Assembly: GCA_030247855.1 (NCBI GenBank)
Contig: JAPDRN010000066.1
Coordinates: forward strand, 1-64,000
Direction: 5' to 3'
DNA from: Knufia peltigerae
Taxonomy: Eukaryota > Ascomycota > Eurotiomycetes > Chaetothyriales > Trichomeriaceae
Length of the DNA: 64,000 nt
The notes under the pieces: model-generated
Databases searched by the model: none
What the model was told of the DNA's origin: nothing
Seen by the model: the letters and a program-made list of their open reading frames with translations, nothing else
Shown here: in pieces, positions 1 to 10,561 of the stretch
Numbering within the stretch: the stretch's first letter is position 1
How the letters are laid out: every line of letters starts with the position of its first letter
Made by a program: the position numbers and the translations under genes

Positions 1-1
1 G

Positions 2-1955
2 CAACTCAAAGCTCAATTTCCAAACATAAACATACTTAGAGACGAGATTCAATCTCTGAAAGTCACTGCTCATGGCCCCAGAAGCCAGATTAGTGGTACA
101 AGCACTGCTACTGACTTGGACTTGAGGAGCTTATTCCCTGTCCGAAAATTGGCAGATGAGCTCCTCAATATTTATATCACACGCTTCGAGGCCACAAATC
201 GTATTCTGCATCTTCCCACCCTCCTCAAGGAGTATAATAAGTACTGGAACAGCCCTCAAACAACAACTGAGACTACAGTGACCCAACTCCTGCTCGCAAT
301 GGCAGCAGCACTTAGCTTACGGGAGAATTTGACTTTTGACCTCAAAGGGAGAGGCAGAGATGCAATAACACCGGAGACTGCTATAATATGGATACGAGCA
401 TGCGAAGCTTGGATCTCCACCAGCCCTTATAGGCCTCGTCCGCATTCTTGGACGATGCTGGCTCTTAACAGCTTGTTGGCAATTGCAAAGCGAGCTAATC
501 ACATTCAAGGGAATGCATTCTGGATAGCCACAGGAGCATTAATGAGATCAGCAATGGCGGCTGGGTACCACAGAGAGCCCAGCGGCCTAGCAAACATTTC
601 AATTTTCCACCGAGAAATGCGCCGGCGGCTTTGGGCCACTATAGTCGAACTGGACTTGCAAGCATCACTGGAGCGCGGAATGCCACCCAGCATAAGAGAA
701 GAGGATTTTAACTCGCGGCCCCCTTTGAATATCAATGATGAAGCTATCCATGAAAACACCAAGGAATCGCCGACGCCAATGCCCCTTGACTTCTTAACTG
801 ATACATCATTTCAAGCCAGCATGTATCGCTCATTAGGGCTTAGACTCCGAGTATGCGCTCTCATCAACAACAAACAAGCCAGAACAGCGGAGTCTCTGTT
901 TCGAGAAGCATTGGAGATAGATGAAGAGATCACGAGGGCATTGATGGCGATTCCAACTACTTGGGTCAGTACAGCAACAGATGAGTGGCGTACGCAACGG
1001 CCCTTGTACCTGAAAACAATGCTCAATTTGTTACTTCGTCAGCAACTCATTCTCCTCCACATGCCCTTTGTTAACTTGAGTGAGATGAATCCTAGATTCG
1101 CACACTCAAGAAGGGCAAGACTGGAAGCAGCGACAAGCATTCTTAGTCAGTTTAAAATGCTAGTAAAGCAAGAAATTCTGCCCCCTTCTGGGTGCAATAC
1201 ATGTCAGTTCCAAGCCGCACTGGCTATTTGTCATGAACTGTACCTAAAAAATAACAGTATCGGTAAGTTTTGCTTTAGGTTAAACCTTGGGATATAACCA
1301 GAAAAACTCACAGTGACCAGGGCTCGCTGTGTCATTGCACGATAGCTCTTGCCTTGCAGAGTATTTCATCTCCATGGCTGAGAGTGTGCTGCCAATGATA
1401 GAGAGTAGGATATCGAATCTGGCCAAGGGCCTCAACGAATACTATATTCTTACAATGGTTCTTGGGCTTGTGAAGTCAAGGTTAGGGACGGAGAGGACCC
1501 CAGCCTTTGGTGCAGAGGCAATGGAGAGGATTACAAGGATCATGATCATACTTGCGTCGATACGAAAATCGATAGGGACTGCAACTGGTCGTAACATCGC
1601 TGAGCCTTCTCTTATGACCAAGTAGGTTCCTTGAAAAGAGCTGAATTTACAGATTAGCACGCTGACAGGTCAGCAGTACAAAATTGATGGCATCGAGGGA
1701 TGCTATTACTGAATTTCCTGAACCGTCTGTTGAGCAAGATATGGAAGCAATCGATTTTAGCGTAAGTATCTTTTCATAATCTAAACGACTTTTGATCAGC
1801 TTTGGATTTTATCCTGACCAAGGAACCAGATTTTCGAAGATTTCGATCTCTTTGAAGGTGGCATGGATCTAGACGCGCTTGATATGTGGGCCGCTGATGT
1901 CAACCTCTTCACAAATGGTGAACCTGAATGTGCTACAATATCAGAAAATAACTGA
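2..1955 (+). CDS. fungal-specific transcription factor, C-terminal part (5' truncated by window edge)
   Basis: The frame is open from base 2 with no start codon, so the gene begins outside the window; any Zn2Cys6 DNA-binding domain would lie there. Exons as read: 2-1262, 1321-1621, 1674-1761 and 1830-1955. The first exon carries the middle homology region of the Fungal_trans type: a segment around LFPVRKLADELLNIYI, then FHREMRRRLWATIVELDLQ, where the REMRRRLW stretch is the usual hallmark. The last exon ends in an acidic and hydrophobic tail (FDLFEGGMDLDALDMW) that looks like a transcriptional activation segment. Introns are 58, 52 and 68 nt and keep the frame; two of the splice joins restore single split codons. 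Target genes cannot be told. The stop lies only 17 nt from a GATT repeat that may mark the end of the neighbouring retroelement. Family assignment is secure; the exact 3' exons are slightly less so. Confidence 0.85.
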
Positions 1956-1972
1956 CCAAACTATTTTGTAAT

Positions 1973-1988
1973 GATTGATTGATTGATT
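1973..1988. repeat. (GATT)4 tandem repeat, possible 3' tail of the adjacent LINE
   Basis: Four GATT units lie 17 nt after the transcription factor stop and about 255 nt beyond the recognisable end of the minus-strand LINE ORF2. On the LINE's strand the repeat reads AATC/ATCA, which could be a short simple-repeat tail of the kind some LINEs carry in place of poly(A). This role is inferred; no target-site duplication was identified. Confidence 0.35.
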
Positions 1989-2242
1989 AATTACGTCATA
2001 GTCTGTCCCAGCCGCTCCTTACAGTAAGCAGCTATGCAGCAGTGCGACTATAAGTATCAGTGGTTCCCCCCATCAAGTTTCTGTACGATCAAGCTATTCC
2101 TGCCAGAACTGCTTCTCCTACTACCTCCACTCCCGTGGGTCACCAACTGTACTACAGTCTTCTAACTAACCCGTGTCTATGTACTTGTCCGACCTATCCT
2201 GGTCTTCCTTAACTTCTATCTGCTAATAAACACTCGTCTACA

Positions 2243-3850
2243 CTATATATGTGAGAATACCATGGATGAAACTACTCGGAATTGTTGCAGCAGTCCCGTC
2301 CTAATCATCATCTTGGCTGCGCGGACAGCAATTATCAGGCTACAGAGAACCTGCTTAATGTTTATGCATGGAGTTATATCTGCCCACATTCTTTGTCGTT
2401 CTTCGCACTAGTTTCAGCATTCTAGTAAGATGTGTTAGACTGTTTGACGTCTGTAGCCGCATTCGCATTAGTCGGTGTCGGCCTGGTTGATGGCGTGGAG
2501 ATAGACACGCAGGCCAATCTTGCCGTTGCGCATCTGTGTGATGACTAAGTTAATCGCTCGTGGTGTGCCTACATGTGTGGTCAGGACTCCATTCCCGGGC
2601 CGGACTCCAAGCCTGAAGAGCTCTCGTCCGTGTTTGGTCGTTTCCCAAGATTTTTCCCATTCAATCCGCATGCTCTGTGGGATGGTGGATTTCACGGTTG
2701 CTGTTAGAGTGCGGGATAATTCTGATTCTAACTCCGTGCGAAGCGTTGCGCTCAATAAACCTGCTGCCTCCTTGGCCGCTCGGTTAGCGGCTTCGTTACA
2801 GTTGTTTCTGAATAGTACGTGATAAGGTAGTGTGGCTAGTAGGTATACACGTTATGATGGAGTCTATAGCTTAGCTGCCTAGATAGGCAGACTAAGCCTA
2901 TAAGTATATAAGTACCTAGAAGCTTATAGATTAATAAGATACACTTGAAGAATCACATTAATAAGTACTTAAGGTATTCTAGTTTCGATGGGTGTTGACG
3001 GGGCTGTGTATTCTTTAAGCTTAAGGGTTATAGACTAGTCGCTCAGGAAAGAGTTAATCCATCGTATAAGTATAGAATTAACACCTCGTTTCCTGAGGTT
3101 ATGTAATAGTCTCAGTCAAGACATATTGTTAAAGGCTTCCGACATGTTTAGTAGGAGGAGTGAAGCTACCTTACCTTTTGCCCATGCCTAATATATACGC
3201 TGGAGAAGGAGGTGGAGAGCGTGGTCTATCGATGCTAGCTTTCTCCCTCTCGTATGTTGACTAGGGAGGAGGTGATGTATGTTGGCCAGGTAGTTTAGCT
3301 AGGCGGCGATAATAGCCTCTAACGCTTTGCCCAGTGTGTTAAGAAGGGCGATTAGCCGGTATAACTTTAGCTATATGTAGTCATCCTTTCCCGGTTTCCG
3401 AAGAACGACCGTGATACTTTGTCTGAAATGTGTTGGGTAGTACCTCTGCTGGAGATAGGCACTAAAGAGTCTATGGAGGTGGGGCAGGATGAGGTCTAGT
3501 GTCTAGTGGAGGATGTTATTGGGGATATCATCTGGGCCGGGCGTCTTGTTCGGTGCCGCTTTTCGAATCGCCTTTTCAATCTTAGAGGGTGTGATTTCCG
3601 GGCATTTAAACAGCGTCAGGTATTTAAATCCGTTGATGTCTGTCAGGTCAGCACTCTGCGGTGGAGGGAAGAAGGATTGGCGTAGAGTCTCCGCCTTTTC
3701 CTGGGCCTGGTGAGTAAGTCTACCTTCGGGCTTCTTGAGCGTTGGTGTGCACGTGGGCGCCACATTATGTCTGTTCTTTACCTATTTAACTAGTTCCCAT
3801 AGGCCTAAGTCTGAGCTAGATAATTCCTTCACTCTCTGCTAGTGGGTGTT
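2243..3850 (-). pseudogene. LINE ORF2 relic: reverse transcriptase and RNase H
   Basis: Reading the minus strand downwards: an RT entry segment with APNKTPGPDDIPNNILH (near 3503-3560), then ITVVLRKPGKDDY and LIALLNTLGKALEAIIAA (about 3420-3300), HHLLPSQHTRGRKLASIDHA, and VASLLLLNMSEAFNNMS (about 3175-3120), where the family has a catalytic Asp that here reads Asn. Next comes LLHNLRKRGVNS and WINSFLSD. The YADD block is not recognisable, so a deletion between about 2990 and 2830 is likely. The RNase H tail follows with NEAANRAAKEAAG (about 2800-2760), the open piece 2468-2755, then CECGYRRQTV and HILLEC separated by stops, and AAKMMIRTGLLQQF before a final stop at 2243-2245. Stops fall where the family has Gln, Trp or Arg. 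It cannot encode a working enzyme. Confidence 0.85.
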
Positions 3851-5954
3851 CCGGAGAAGCCTCTAGAGGTGCCGTCCCTTTTTGTTGTGTGCTTATTAGT
3901 ATACCTTGTAGTGTTTATTAGACCTTGTTCGTTGCCATAGTTAGTGTAATTGTTAAACCTTACAGTAGACGTCCTTATATTCCGGACTAAATCCCGGTAT
4001 AGAGCGTGGCGAAGGGTTAGACTAGGGAGTTAAGGCGTTAATACTAGCGTATCTCCTCCGCAGCCCGTTTATTACGTTTTTTCTTGGCATGGTCTTAGCA
4101 CGCTTAAAGTATTCAAGAATACCTCCTAAAAACAGCATATTATGCACTTTTATATGGCATTCGCTAGTAATTCTGCATGATAACTAGTATAGCATTGACC
4201 CTTAGAGCATAGGTGAACATTGCAGGTCACACAGCCTGTGATAATGCATCAACCTCGCCTTTTAGGTTACGAATGTCTCCGTTCATTGCCTATCAATGAT
4301 TGTAATGGTTGACGACCTCCTCCTTTATGACATTCCTCAGGCTTTTTAGCTCCCTAGGCGTAATAGGACCTAGTTACGAGTTTACTTAGTCAATAATGAG
4401 TGCCTCGGAGAACTAGTCAATAAATGAGAGCCTTCTTAAACCTCTCATGACCATAGTAACTAGCATGGATAGACCTATCCTATTAAGTGAGCTAAATGAT
4501 ATAGGCATTAGTCAAATAAACATTAAATAGCTAATAGCCTAGAGGGCACTAATTACACTATTTATAGGCTCTATAATAGGTAAAATTATGTCGTAATTAG
4601 TTAGTGACATTCACTTGATTTATATGTCTATTATATAAGTTAATAGCAATAGGAATAGGTAAACACCTCATAGATACGCCTTAAAACATAGGTTAAGTAA
4701 TTTTAGCATTCATCAAGGAGTCTTTTAGACGATAGCGATCCTTTTTCACGTAATCTTTAGGACAATATATAGAAAACGCTGTAGTAATGCATAAAACAAT
4801 ATTATTATCTTGCTAGGCAAATAAAAGAGCCTTTCTAACTAGTTAAGAGACAGTTCCTCCGTACATAAGAGCCTAGTTAATTAATTTAAGTCGTAATAGA
4901 TTAGTGAGGACACCTAAGGAGTTCTTTCTAGTTATACCTATAACGCCTATATTAAGCATTAATAAAATATAAGCTAGATTCACTATTAGAAACAGATTAT
5001 CAAGAAATAAGAGTTATTTTATACTAGGTAAATACTTAATAAGTCTCTCATAGAGAATAACTAGTACTTAATAAGTCTCTAAGATAGTAACCTTCCTTAC
5101 AGAGGACCTAGGTAGTTAATAAACGCGTCTAGTTCTCTATGAGTAATCCTTAGGGCTATGAACTAGTGAATAAGCTAACCAGTTAACAATATAGCCATTC
5201 TATAATCTGAGATCCTATATTTAATAGCTCTATTTAATAGGCTTATGAGAAGCCTTTAAAATATAAATGGAACACCCTATAAAGGGTATCATTACCTTAT
5301 TAATCGTAAGAAAGGAGGAGAGCACTATTACCTATTAATAGTTAGCTCTCATAATAGAATGAATAGACTTAATTTAGTACCACTAGGGCGTGTCGGTAGT
5401 AATAGGCTTAGTTAACTCTATATAATTAGCGTTAAATGAGAAAATTAATGAATTTACTCCCATTAATTGCGCCCCATGAATCTCGTGAGTACACTTATTA
5501 AGCTAGTTTAGTACTTATGTCTGCGAATCTCTATATAAATAACTATATAAAAAAGCAGATCAAGCTAACAGAGAAGTTCTCCTTCTATGAGAGAAACCTA
5601 GGGCCTTACATTTCTTAGGGCTGGGTGCATTAATTAAGCGGCCCTAGCATTTATCACATTATAGATCGATCAGATTAAGTCCCAGCCTAAAAACCTTATA
5701 AATAGGTTAATAGGCTCTCCGCCTAACGCTAATATAGTTATTAGCCTCCATGGTACTTAAATAGGTAGAAGATAAGGAGGATTCTCCTTAGGTTTGAGGT
5801 CCTTAACCTCCGCAGCCGTATTAATCCTTGCAGGGCGTGTTTCAGGCACTTCCGGCGCGTTTTTTTTGCTTTTTTTTCGAGGTCTAGGCGATATAGACCT
5901 ATCCTTTTCATCGAACCAGCGTTTAGCCTTTGGAATGCGCTGTGAGCGCCTCAT
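2243..5954 (-). mobile_element. decayed Tad1-like LINE (non-LTR retrotransposon), RIP-like damage
   Basis: The segment is much richer in TA steps than its surroundings and has almost no long open frames between about 2820 and 5750. The minus strand still reads, through many stops, as a non-LTR retrotransposon in the order reverse transcriptase, RNase H, C-terminal Cys motif. The 5' end is guessed from a short basic open patch at 5757-5954 that begins with ATG and reads RRSQRIPKAKRWFDE, which could be the start of ORF1. The endonuclease region expected between about 3850 and 5700 is unreadable. Recognisable length is about 3.7 kb, shorter than intact Tad1 elements, so internal deletion is likely. 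The substitutions making stops fit CpA to TpA on either strand (CAA/CAG to TAA/TAG, TGG to TAG). Confidence 0.85.
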
Positions 5955-6695
5955 GGTGGGTGAGTTATGGAGTTAGCACCTGTCAAACGCGTGGTTGCGC
6001 GAATAGAATAACATGCCAAGACCATGCCAAGCCACCAACATAACAAACGGGCTGCGGAGGAGATAATATATATATATACACACACGAACTCCTCTTCTTC
6101 GCCACGGTTTGCTGGGAGTATGCTCGAGCACGCACGGTACAATTGTGTATCAGGATACTAACGGGGTCATTCCTGGCTCTCGAAGGCTTTTTTTCTTTCT
6201 CGAACCGGGCTCGACATGTCCCGCCCCACGGATATTGGAAAGTGGCTTGGGAGGAGAGAAAGAGAGGGCCGGTCGAAGTCAAGAATGTCATTCCAATGTC
6301 GACCGATCCAGGGTTCGAAAGGTGTCGCCAGTGGGCACGTGTCCATCAAAGAAAAATCCCACCACCCTCTCAGAATTGAGTTTGAAGGGCTTCAAAGCAA
6401 TGGTGAATTCAGTAGTACCGTTTTTCCCCCTACCGAGTACTGTCGTACTCAATACTCTTGTCGAAAGTGTTTTTGTTTTTGGCATGGCTACCTAGGTGCG
6501 AAAAGTTGTGCACACTCGCTCGGACTCAGGATCCAAACATGATCCGAAAAGATTTACACCATACACACTTGGGGCAAACAATTTCTGCTTTGACCGAGAT
6601 TCAGTTACAATCACAATACGGTTAACAAACAATACGTTGCCTGTGCTGGTTCGTTTAATGCGCGTTCATGACGATTTTCCCCCGCGATTGTCTAA
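5955..6695. other. intergenic, LINE 5' side to Nup85 3' end
   Basis: No supported gene. It holds a short (TA)5 and CACACA run near 6066-6084, while GC content returns to that of normal DNA. Several open frames of 60-128 codons overlap each other on both strands and resemble no family. Confidence 0.6.
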
Positions 6696-9600
6696 CTAGA
6701 GCTCGGCGAGACTCAACTCCTCGGCCAATCCTATTCTCAATGTCCTCACCACCTCGTCGCCCGTCACCTGCTTGTTGTCCTTGAACCTCTCCCGCCAGTC
6801 CCATCCTTTCGGTGCAGTATCGTGGTTCTGGCCGGGGCCGGGGACAAGCACGCCGCTACTGCCTGCACTCTTGCCGCCACCCGTGCCCGTGCTGGTCAGA
6901 TCGCTCTTGCCCAGCATCTCCGAACCCATCATGCTAAAACTAAAAGCCGAGTTCGTGCCGGACGACATGCTTTTCTTGAGCATGGCGTGTGGACTCGGCG
7001 GCTGGGAGCCGTGGTAGTTCCGCAGAGCGGCCTGCAAACATTCTTCCGTGGCGTCGTACACCCGCGCCGACACCGTCGAGAGGTCTTCGATCGCGGCCAG
7101 GATGGAGTAGATCTGCGTCGGGGTCAAGACCGACTTGCCCGAGGGGTGGCTGTCGGCGAGCAGCGCAGTGGCTTCACCAAGCAGTGTTAACAACCCGTCG
7201 ACTTGGATGGCAGATTGGCGTTCAGGGTCGTAAAGACCGCCATAGATGCTGTCTGCTGCACTGTCGATTGCAGCGACGAGGGTCTTGGCGGCAGCTCTAC
7301 GACGGGCGAGAGGTTTGAGAGTCGAGGGCTTCATTTGTAAAGCATCTTGGTCGCGTAGAGTGTAGAAGCGTCTGAGACAAGCATAGCCGACAAGGTAGAA
7401 TTGCAGAATTTCCGCGGCTTCGGGATCGGCTTCGGCGATATCTGACAGGGCAGACTTGGGGTTTCCGACCAGGCTTTGTAGTCCATCGTCCATCTCATTT
7501 TCCGGTGGATATGCTCGAGACTGGACCAAGGAGTAGCTGATCAGCAGATCGATCAATTGTCGAATCTTGTGTGACGCATGACTCCGTGAGTAGCACAGGA
7601 GAGCTGTGCCATAGTCTGTCGTGTTGTTGACGAGATGATCTCCAAAACGATCCGAGACCTTGCGCGCTTCTTCCTGCAGGCCGAGATCCGAGCAAAGATT
7701 GGTAAGCTTCTCAGCTCGATCCTGGGAGACAACCTGGAGCTGGTCAAGATAACCGCCAACAGCAACTCGCATGGCCTCACGGTCATCCAGTCTGTTCACG
7801 ACCGAGATTGCCACTTCCCAGCCCTCAACCGCAGTGCCGTCAGGGAGCCGTAATATGTCCTTATCAAAGAGCTGATCGGCGTAACCCCGCAGAATATCAT
7901 CCTTGGACACAGCTGGCTTCTCTACGCCGTAGCTGAGCACCATGAGATCCTCATCATTCAACCCACTTGGTCGAGAAGCGGAGCCTTCAGTTTCTAGCCA
8001 TCCCGCCTTGGACCCAATCTCGGCCACAGAAGCAGCAATACATTGGGACAAGACACGGAGCACTAGAAGAGCTCCTTGAGTGTTACCCTGGAGCACCGCG
8101 GCTAAGCCAACCTCAACAGGCGACATGGCATTGATTTGGAATGCATTCTTATCTTTGGGATCGGTCACGCTGAGAAACGAGTCTCGCAACCGTGCGAGAT
8201 AGAGGTCTGTCTCGGTGAGGTTTGCCGCTTCCAAGTTATTAGCTCGGCTGACGTCGAAACTCCATTGGGCGACTGATGCATTTGCGGTGCCATCCCACCA
8301 TACCGTCAAAGAGGTCGCAGCCTCGAGCCAATCCTGAGACTGAGCAACAATCTCTTCGGCACTACCGAGCATGATGTTGTAGATTATTTTCAAGTTCTGG
8401 TAGATCGTCCAAGGCAAGGTCGATTTGGACTTCTGCCCAAGCTTGGCGAGGAGGGTTTTGCCAGGTTTGCGCAATCCAAAATTCTCCGCCTCAAAAGATT
8501 CATCATCGTCAAGTTCTTCGTGAGCTGAAGCCTGATCTGTCAAATTTTCCAGTTCTGCCTCGACTTGGCTCCGAAACAAGTCCCACTCCGGGCCTGCCAC
8601 ATTCCAATCTTCGAGTTGAATTACAGGACAAGAGTTGAGTAGGACTCTTGCGCGGTATATGGCACTCTGGACTGCTTGGAGCTGTGCGCCTTTGTAGCCG
8701 ATCTCATCCGTGCCCTCATCTGTAGCAGATGCGGCGTATCGAAAATCGGCATCAGCAAACAACTGCATGACCATGCCCAATCTGCCCCTCAGCACCAAGC
8801 TTTGAACGGCATCCCAAAACAAGTCGTGAGATACGCAACTGGGTTGAGCTGAAGCTACGGAGTTGTAGAGCGACTCATACGAAACGTGATACTCATCGAG
8901 CCATTCTAGGAGAAGCTGTGGCATTGGAGTCGAAGGGCCGTTTGGAGAAGGAGGAGGATGCCGCAGGGCGAGTAAGAGAGATGCTAGATAGTTGGCTTTC
9001 GTGAACGCAGGCGCCGAAGGCTGTGGCCCGATCTCGCTGCTATCGAGGGCAGGACGGTCTATCTCCACGAAGCGATGCCAGACGGAGATCAACTCGACGA
9101 CTCGCTCAGAAACGGCTTTGAGGGCCCTGTTGCTGTCCATCAAGTACTGCGTCTGCTCGTCGAGTTGTCGGAGGAGCTGTTCGGTTTGCAAGATCACCTC
9201 GTCCGGTTCGGCTAGAGTGGCTGGTTGTGCCCTCGTGGCCATGTTCTGCGCCAGACTGACGACGATGTTTTCATTGCCTTTGTTGGGCAAGGCAGAAATT
9301 CTCGAGGCCCGTAAAGGTCTACTACGATGCTGATGGGACAACATCCTGGAATCTCGATTGTTCCCGCTCATGGTGCTGAACTTCATGAGCGATGCTGCCG
9401 ATTGCTCATTCATAGTTTCAAAGCCCCGTGAGAATCCAAACTGGCTTGTCCCGTACTCCTCCGCCACCCCTGGCTCTTCTTCTTCCATGGCTTCTTCATC
9501 TGAAAAGTCCGCATCTGCATCATCTAGGTCGGTGTATTCTGAGTTTTGCGACAGCCCAAACGAAGTGTGATATGGTCTTGCCATTTTGCTGGCTGGCGTC

Positions 9601-9872
9601 CCATTCTTCGTGCGCGGCTCTTCGTATGATCGGGATTGTGGAGAGCGTAAGGGAGGAGACGATTTCGAAGGCTTGGAGGGCAATTGTAGTTTGCTGACGC
9701 CAGTGTTGCCGAAAGAGGAGCTTCCGAAGATCTGGGAGGGAGGAGGCGCGATAGGGGTCGTGCTGGCTAGCTGCGGAGTATTGGAAGCGAAGAGATTTGC
9801 GCGTGGTCGTTCGGGCTCTTTGCCAGGAGTGGAATTGATGCTGGACGAATAGTCCGCGGTGAAACGGTTCAT
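6696..9872 (-). CDS. NUP85: nucleoporin Nup85 (Y-complex subunit)
   Basis: Single-exon gene of 1058 aa when started at the ATG at 9872 (MNRFTADYSSS). An upstream in-frame ATG exists at 10082, but the 70 residues it would add look like untranslated leader. The N-terminal 230 residues are disordered, rich in Ser/Pro and Asp/Glu, with two FG-like dipeptides (FGSSSFG). After that comes the alpha-helical Nup85 body: SNRALKAVSERVVELISVWHRF, LLLEWLDEYHVSYESLY, FWDAVQSLVLRGRLGMVMQL and DWNVAGPEWDLFRSQVEAEL are the segments that identify it. Nup85 is a scaffold helical-stack protein of the Nup84/Nup107 Y-shaped subcomplex and binds Seh1. It shares a 689-bp divergent spacer with the alcohol dehydrogenase gene at 10562. 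The symbol follows the family name. Confidence 0.85.
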   Translation of the reverse strand: MNRFTADYSSSINSTPGKEPERPRANLFASNTPQLASTTPIAPPPSQIFGSSSFGNTGVSKLQLPSKPSKSSPPLRSPQSRSYEEPRTKNGTPASKMARPYHTSFGLSQNSEYTDLDDADADFSDEEAMEEEEPGVAEEYGTSQFGFSRGFETMNEQSAASLMKFSTMSGNNRDSRMLSHQHRSRPLRASRISALPNKGNENIVVSLAQNMATRAQPATLAEPDEVILQTEQLLRQLDEQTQYLMDSNRALKAVSERVVELISVWHRFVEIDRPALDSSEIGPQPSAPAFTKANYLASLLLALRHPPPSPNGPSTPMPQLLLEWLDEYHVSYESLYNSVASAQPSCVSHDLFWDAVQSLVLRGRLGMVMQLFADADFRYAASATDEGTDEIGYKGAQLQAVQSAIYRARVLLNSCPVIQLEDWNVAGPEWDLFRSQVEAELENLTDQASAHEELDDDESFEAENFGLRKPGKTLLAKLGQKSKSTLPWTIYQNLKIIYNIMLGSAEEIVAQSQDWLEAATSLTVWWDGTANASVAQWSFDVSRANNLEAANLTETDLYLARLRDSFLSVTDPKDKNAFQINAMSPVEVGLAAVLQGNTQGALLVLRVLSQCIAASVAEIGSKAGWLETEGSASRPSGLNDEDLMVLSYGVEKPAVSKDDILRGYADQLFDKDILRLPDGTAVEGWEVAISVVNRLDDREAMRVAVGGYLDQLQVVSQDRAEKLTNLCSDLGLQEEARKVSDRFGDHLVNNTTDYGTALLCYSRSHASHKIRQLIDLLISYSLVQSRAYPPENEMDDGLQSLVGNPKSALSDIAEADPEAAEILQFYLVGYACLRRFYTLRDQDALQMKPSTLKPLARRRAAAKTLVAAIDSAADSIYGGLYDPERQSAIQVDGLLTLLGEATALLADSHPSGKSVLTPTQIYSILAAIEDLSTVSARVYDATEECLQAALRNYHGSQPPSPHAMLKKSMSSGTNSAFSFSMMGSEMLGKSDLTSTGTGGGKSAGSSGVLVPGPGQNHDTAPKGWDWRERFKDNKQVTGDEVVRTLRIGLAEELSLAEL

Positions 9873-10561
9873 GATGATGGGGGGCGGATGAGCTATTCGC
9901 GGTCTTCGATCAAAAGCATTGCCTCGGTAGCACAAGAGAAAGGATCTTGTCAGTTTCGTTTGCGACTGAATATGGCTAGATGGTGGGCAAAAGTGCCGTT
10001 GTCGCGCGTTGTCGTGTTGTTTCAGTACAAGAAATAATGGTCGATACGGGGTACACAAAAAACGAAACGCGGTTTCAAACAATGACGCCGCTTAGTCATG
10101 CAGCCAATGGACTCCAACACCATCAACCACCATCACCACCACTTGCCCTTTCCGAAGAGGCACCACAATCATTATTGACGGTGTTGGTATCATACAGACT
10201 CTCTCGGTCTTCACCTCTGACGATTTCGGGCTTCATAGGGATTTATAAGAACTTGTATGCACCGTCTGAGATCCTAGATCCCTGTTTATCGACTGGCTTG
10301 GCCGAGATTCCCATCAATCCGCTCACTTCCCGCTTTTGGCATCTCCATTTCCAGCAATTGACCGAGACCATCGATTTCTGGACCGAGGCTTTGATAAATC
10401 ATCACTTTTCCCTTGGTAAAAGCTGGAAAGAGATAAAAAGAATAATAACTCTCTCACATTTCGAATCGAGACAGCTGAGCCTAGAGTCTGCATTCTATCC
10501 TCTCCAAGACAATCACTCAGCGTCATCATCCTTGTTCGTTTGAACCACACTACGATACACA
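9873..10561. promoter_or_regulatory. divergent promoter region Nup85 / alcohol dehydrogenase
   Basis: This is the gap between two divergent start codons. It contains CT-rich leader-like sequence close to both genes (for example 10495-10520) but no motif I would name. A 187-codon open frame on the plus strand (9980-10543) lies inside it and has no family resemblance, so I treat it as chance. Confidence 0.5.

Noticed and set aside
1..1955. The left-edge transcription factor as the regulator of the 56-64 kb cluster
   Set aside because: More than 50 kb and some two dozen unrelated genes separate them; linkage gives no support.
9980..10543. 187-codon plus-strand open frame in the Nup85/ADH divergent gap
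   Set aside because: Overlaps the Nup85 leader and runs into the ADH leader; no conserved motif; likely chance in a GC-balanced gap.
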